This document shows, piece after piece, positions 20,420-20,551 of a stretch of DNA of 20,551 nucleotides (positions within the stretch are counted from its first letter, which is position 1; each line of letters opens with the position of its first letter). The position numbers and the translations under genes were made by a program. The notes beneath the pieces were generated by a model. That model had not been told where the DNA came from, ran no database searches, and saw only the letters and a program-made list of their open reading frames with translations. The DNA lies in the NCBI RefSeq assembly GCF_000428785.1, contig NZ_AUAP01000027.1, forward strand, positions 1 to 20,551, in the 5' to 3' direction. This DNA comes from Conchiformibius kuhniae DSM 17694. GTDB taxonomy: Bacteria > Pseudomonadota > Gammaproteobacteria > Burkholderiales > Neisseriaceae.

Positions 20420-20551
20420 AGAGTCAAGCCGCACGGGCAATTAGTACAGGTTAGCTTCACACATTGCTGTGCTTCCACACCCTGCCTATCGACGTTGTGG
20501 TCTCCAACGACCCTTCAGGTGGGTTATACCCACGGGGAAGTCTCATCTTCA
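20420..20551 (-). rRNA. rrl: 23S ribosomal RNA, 3' end (partial)
   Basis: The minus strand shows the conserved 3' domain: GAAGGGTCGTTGGAGACCACAACG, GATAGGCAGGGTGTGGAAGC, and the terminal CTGTACTAATTGCCCGTGCGGCTTGACTC, which matches the end of bacterial 23S rRNA. The rest lies beyond the window. The exact 3' end is placed by similarity to the E. coli end and may be off by a few bases. Confidence 0.95.

Overview
The window looks like chromosomal DNA of a member of the Neisseriaceae. It is GC-rich overall and carries several copies of AGGCTGCCTGAA, or its 11-base core, which matches the Simonsiella-type dialect of the neisserial DNA uptake sequence (DUS). A comEA/comE gene lies directly beside the end of an rRNA operon, as in Neisseria, and lolB, ispE and tRNA-Gln lie close together in the usual order. 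The DUS dialect and high GC suggest a Simonsiella/Conchiformibius/Alysiella-like relative rather than N. meningitidis. Genus is inference.

Left part (1-7590) is a closely packed minus-strand gene train: an exported protein of unknown function, prfA (RF1), a small unknown protein, a phosphoethanolamine-transferase-type sulfatase-fold membrane enzyme, map, lolB, an XRE-type regulator, ispE, and tRNA-Gln with its own strong promoter. Several junctions have one base between stop and start. An AT-richer module lies between lolB and ispE (about 1042-2145). It holds the regulator and, divergent from it, two small genes: a 47-residue Gly/Ser-rich protein and a 93-residue Cys-rich protein. It ends in a strong hairpin terminator and looks like an insertion into an otherwise conserved locus.

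Middle part (7722-17156) is a plus-strand operon of 11 genes for an aryl-polyene (APE)-type lipid pigment: chain-length-factor-like ketosynthase, lysophospholipid-type acyltransferase, two acyl carrier proteins, a COG4648-type membrane protein, family 2 glycosyltransferase, LpxL/HtrB-type acyltransferase, hotdog thioesterase, LolA-like carrier, a fused acyl-ACP ligase/dehydratase, and an MMPL/RND exporter. Most genes overlap or nearly touch. The catalytic ketosynthase, ketoreductase, second dehydratase and DUF3261 lipoprotein that normally follow the exporter are absent here, so the rest must be elsewhere or lost. A palindromic MITE-like repeat of about 180 bp interrupts the operon before the LolA-like gene.

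Right part (17157-20551): a minus-strand gene for a 327-residue amphipathic-repeat, LEA-like protein; a divergent uraA-type uracil permease; a minus-strand comEA with a near-consensus promoter; and, upstream of it on the same strand, the 3' end of an rRNA operon (23S end, spacer, 5S, terminator).

Most novel points: the incomplete, DUS-free APE cluster with a ligase-dehydratase fusion; the regulator/small-protein module between lolB and ispE; the MITE-like element inside the APE operon; and the repeat-built LEA-like protein.
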